Positions 6,144-8,071 of a stretch of 8,071 bases of DNA are shown piece by piece. Location of the stretch: assembly GCA_002367285.1 (NCBI GenBank), contig DFBF01000283.1, forward strand, positions 1 through 8,071, given 5' to 3'. Both the position numbers and the translations under genes were made by a program. This stretch comes from Rhodobacteraceae bacterium UBA3087 (GTDB lineage Bacteria > Pseudomonadota > Alphaproteobacteria > Rhodobacterales > Rhodobacteraceae). The notes under the pieces were generated by a model that did no database searches, had not been told where the DNA came from, and was given only the letters and a program-made list of their open reading frames with translations. Each line of letters begins with the position of its first letter. Position 1 is the stretch's first letter.

Positions 6144-7256
6144 CTATTTGGCTGGCTTGGAGAGGATCAGCGTAGCCTTGCCATCAGGGAGGAAGTCTGG
6201 TGACAGGTGGAACTCATTCATGTCATTGTGCATTTCGCAAAGCGCAGTAAGCTCATTTTCGGCAAGTTTATACCATTGCTGATGCCCCATATCAGGTTTT
6301 GAGGCGGCCTCTATGATTATCCTCAACGGCCACTCCGGATCAATTCGGCCGGGTAACGAATTCGGCCCGAGTTTCTTGATTTGATTTCCAATCTTGTCGG
6401 GTGTGTCGAATTTCGCCAAATCAGCCTGGTAGGTTTGGATGCCGAATTTGAATGCCCGAGTATGTAATGGCAGATAGTCTTGATCCGACGAAACGATGCA
6501 TAGTGAGTCTGCTTTATGCTGGTAGAAAGTGTCCATCGCGCGAATAACAATCCGCGTGTCCACCTCCTTTTCACTGAAGTTCTGTAGGCCCTTGGGCCCA
6601 ACGAAGAAGCTATAAAATCCTTTTCCGGATCTTGAGTATTCTGGATTCACTTTCAGTTTTGAAATGAAATCATCGTAGGCGGCGTAGTCCCGCTCAAAAT
6701 TACGATTCTTGAGAATGCCGGCTTTCAGTTTGTTCTGTTGGCTTTGAGCCTCAAAGCTCCCTTGCTTCAAGTACTTCCGGAAATCCTCTTCCGCCTTTTC
6801 CAAAGGTGAAGGGGCATAGAAAAGCTCGAACTGTGGAACAACGCGTAGATAGGTCGAACCGGGGGTGATTTTGATCAAGCCGCCGGGACCGGCCTGCTCA
6901 ATTTGTTTCAAAAGGTCCTCAAAGTCCAAAAATGGACCATCAGGGGATTTTAGAGTCTTCGCTTTGATCCGCTCAAATACGTCATGGATTTGAAAGAAAG
7001 CCAATCGGCTCAGAACGAGGCCACCGTCGATTGGAAATCCTCTCTTACTCAGCCACTCGTGCAGGCCCAGGTACATGCCCTGTAGGTCGACCAGCACCAA
7101 AAGATTGTGAGTTTCGAGCTTCGCTCCAACACGCTCGAGTGCCTGTTGCGCGACTACCTCTTGGGCCACCCGGGATTTCGTCCAATTCTCAGGGGTCATT
7201 TCCTCGGGCACTGAATCCGACTTGTCGGTGTTCCTGTCGCCAAAATCGCCAATCAT
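6144..7256 (-). CDS. NYN/LabA-like (PIN-fold) predicted ribonuclease, antisense to the late genes (cassette 2)
   Basis: The 370-residue protein carries NYN-domain motifs. The first strand LLVLVDLQGMY (52-62) holds Asp57, EKEVDTRIVIRAMD (229-242) holds Asp233, and LCIVSSDQDYLPL (252-264) holds Asp258 and Asp260, followed by the typical FGIQTYQADL strand. NYN proteins are metal-dependent, PIN-like RNases. The first two motifs are about 175 residues apart, more than in a compact NYN domain, with a charged helical insertion between them. The Asn usually found three residues after the first Asp is Gly60 here. A 50-residue N-terminal extension and a 70-residue C-terminal region (from about 300) are unassigned. 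The ATG at 7256 has GGGAGAG 4 bases upstream. It lies on the opposite strand from all phage genes, with lower GC, so it must have its own promoter and could be active in the lysogen. Confidence 0.75.
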   Translation of the reverse strand: MIGDFGDRNTDKSDSVPEEMTPENWTKSRVAQEVVAQQALERVGAKLETHNLLVLVDLQGMYLGLHEWLSKRGFPIDGGLVLSRLAFFQIHDVFERIKAKTLKSPDGPFLDFEDLLKQIEQAGPGGLIKITPGSTYLRVVPQFELFYAPSPLEKAEEDFRKYLKQGSFEAQSQQNKLKAGILKNRNFERDYAAYDDFISKLKVNPEYSRSGKGFYSFFVGPKGLQNFSEKEVDTRIVIRAMDTFYQHKADSLCIVSSDQDYLPLHTRAFKFGIQTYQADLAKFDTPDKIGNQIKKLGPNSLPGRIDPEWPLRIIIEAASKPDMGHQQWYKLAENELTALCEMHNDMNEFHLSPDFLPDGKATLILSKPAK

Positions 7257-7576
7257 TCCACTCTCCCGTGCGGTCAGCCTGTGGGTGTTTCCAATCAGAA
7301 ATCTGGACCAATTAATGCTTCAATGACGAATGGGTTTATCTTAACGCCAAATAACTCAGGGTTTACACTTGGCCTAGGGTTGAGAAGATTTGTTGACAAC
7401 AATGCGGTTATTCCATGAAGCAAAGTCTTATCTGAGAATAAGTAGTAGGCTATTTTTTTCGAGCACTTGCGGCGAACGTCCACCTTCGAAAAGCTGCAAC
7501 GCAGCGTTGGTAGTCGACCAGAGTATTAGCCTCAATCGAAAGCCGTTCCCCAATTCACCTGACGCCAGGGAAAACC
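7257..7576. other. 320-base divergent intergenic region between the NYN gene and the tail terminator gene
   Basis: This stretch is AT-richer than the phage genes and should hold the promoter of the - strand NYN gene. The perfect 13-base palindrome TTGTTGACAACAA (7390-7402) contains a TTGACA hexamer (7393-7398), but no good -10 box lies 16-18 bases after it on the + strand. A - strand frame (7295-7483, GTG start, 62 codons) is open but has no ribosome site and no recognisable motif. A second short palindrome, CAACGCAGCGTTG, is at 7497-7509. The right boundary of cassette 2 probably lies in the last 150 bases. Confidence 0.35.
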
Positions 7577-8008
7577 ATGACCAGCACCCGCGAAACCATC
7601 CTGCAAACGCTGCTTGCAGAGCTGCAAACCGTGCCCGGCGCAACCGCGCTGCGCGAAGAGGTTCTACCCGAGCGCCTGCCCGCAGGTGGCCTCGTGATCC
7701 TGCGGGACGGCGATCCCGGCGCGCCCGAGGTCACGTTGTCACCGCTGGCCTACCACTATGAGCACCGCGCTGAGATCGAGGTGATCGTGCAGGGAAAGAC
7801 GCCTGCGGCAAGGGCAACGGCATTCGACGCCCTCGTGCAGGCCATCGGCGCAGCACTTGCCACAGACAGCACCCTGGGTGGCCTCTGCGACTGGACCGAG
7901 GCAAAGACCCCGCAGCCTGTTGACCTGCCGGTGGAGGGTGCATCTGCACTCAAGGCAGCAATCATTCCGGTCATTCTACATTACACTACGGTCGACCCCC
8001 TGGGTTAA
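7577..8008 (+). CDS. Phage tail-terminator / tail-completion-like protein
   Basis: The 143-residue product begins TRETILQTLLAELQTVPGATALREE and continues with a VILRDGDPGAPEV loop, a strand-rich YHYEHRAEIEVIVQG segment, a helix AFDALVQAIGAALATDSTLGG, and the closing AAIIPVILHYTTVDPLG. That alternation of an N-terminal helix, an EIEVIVQG-type strand, an 'IGAALATDSTLGGL' helix and a final strand ending in Y-T is typical of tail terminators of siphophages, which cap the tail tube as a hexamer. Its place just before the tail tube gene supports this. The ATG at 7577 has AGGGA (7567-7571) 5 bases upstream. Composition returns to the GC-rich phage type, so this is native phage sequence. The gene appears intact. 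Confidence 0.75.
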   Translation: MTSTRETILQTLLAELQTVPGATALREEVLPERLPAGGLVILRDGDPGAPEVTLSPLAYHYEHRAEIEVIVQGKTPAARATAFDALVQAIGAALATDSTLGGLCDWTEAKTPQPVDLPVEGASALKAAIIPVILHYTTVDPLG

Positions 8009-8050
8009 TCCCCAACGACTGATCCCACCCCTAAAACAAGGAACCTTGAT

Positions 8051-8071
8051 ATGGCACGCGCACAAGGCGCG
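8051..8071 (+). CDS. Phage tail tube (major tail) protein, first 7 codons (partial)
   Basis: An ATG at 8051, preceded by AAGGAA at 8038-8043, opens a frame reading MARAQGA before the window ends. That start is common in alphaproteobacterial siphophage tail tube proteins, which usually follow the tail terminator gene. The call rests on seven residues plus context. Confidence 0.5.

Noticed and set aside
7393..7421. TTGACA as the -35 box of a + strand promoter for the tail genes
   Set aside because: No acceptable -10 box at 16-18 bases spacing (candidates ATGAAG, TGAAGC and GAAGCA).

Overview
The window is part of the late (morphogenesis) region of a lambda-type tailed prophage. The host is probably an alphaproteobacterium, and Rhodobacterales or relatives fit best. 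That rests on the GC-rich, GCC/GGC/CGC-heavy codon use of the structural genes, the single-chain prohead protease/major capsid protein, and the DUF2190 – DUF6441 – tail terminator – tail tube order. The taxonomic call is inference; no host gene is present.

All structural genes lie on the + strand in virion-assembly order. They are the C-terminus of the large terminase (1-117), a gpW-like head-tail joining protein (121-327), a lambda-family portal (327-1853), a protease/major capsid fusion (1865-3913), a DUF2190 capsid decoration protein (5178-5513), a broken head-tail connector start (5513-5584), a DUF6441 minor tail protein lacking its N-terminus (5586-6032), a tail-terminator-like protein (7577-8008) and the first codons of the tail tube protein (from 8051). 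The front genes are tightly coupled, with short gaps or 1-base overlaps.

Two blocks of visibly lower GC interrupt this assembly line. Cassette 1 (about 3956-5154) sits between the capsid and decoration genes. It holds a 12-bp hairpin over the start of a DUF6884 gene, an overlapping GIY-YIG-like nuclease gene, and a rho-independent terminator. Cassette 2 (about 6033-7576) sits between the DUF6441 remnant and the tail terminator. It holds a NYN/LabA-type (PIN-like) predicted ribonuclease gene on the - strand, antisense to the late operon, and a 320-bp upstream region. Neither cassette looks structural. Both carry nuclease-type domains and look like cargo ('moron') genes, plausibly for anti-phage defence or superinfection exclusion. 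No function is demonstrated by the sequence.

The prophage also appears damaged. The connector gene stops after 23 codons and runs directly, in another frame, into the interior of DUF6441, as expected of a deletion joining two genes. A working hypothesis is a partly decayed prophage that keeps accessory cassettes useful to the host.
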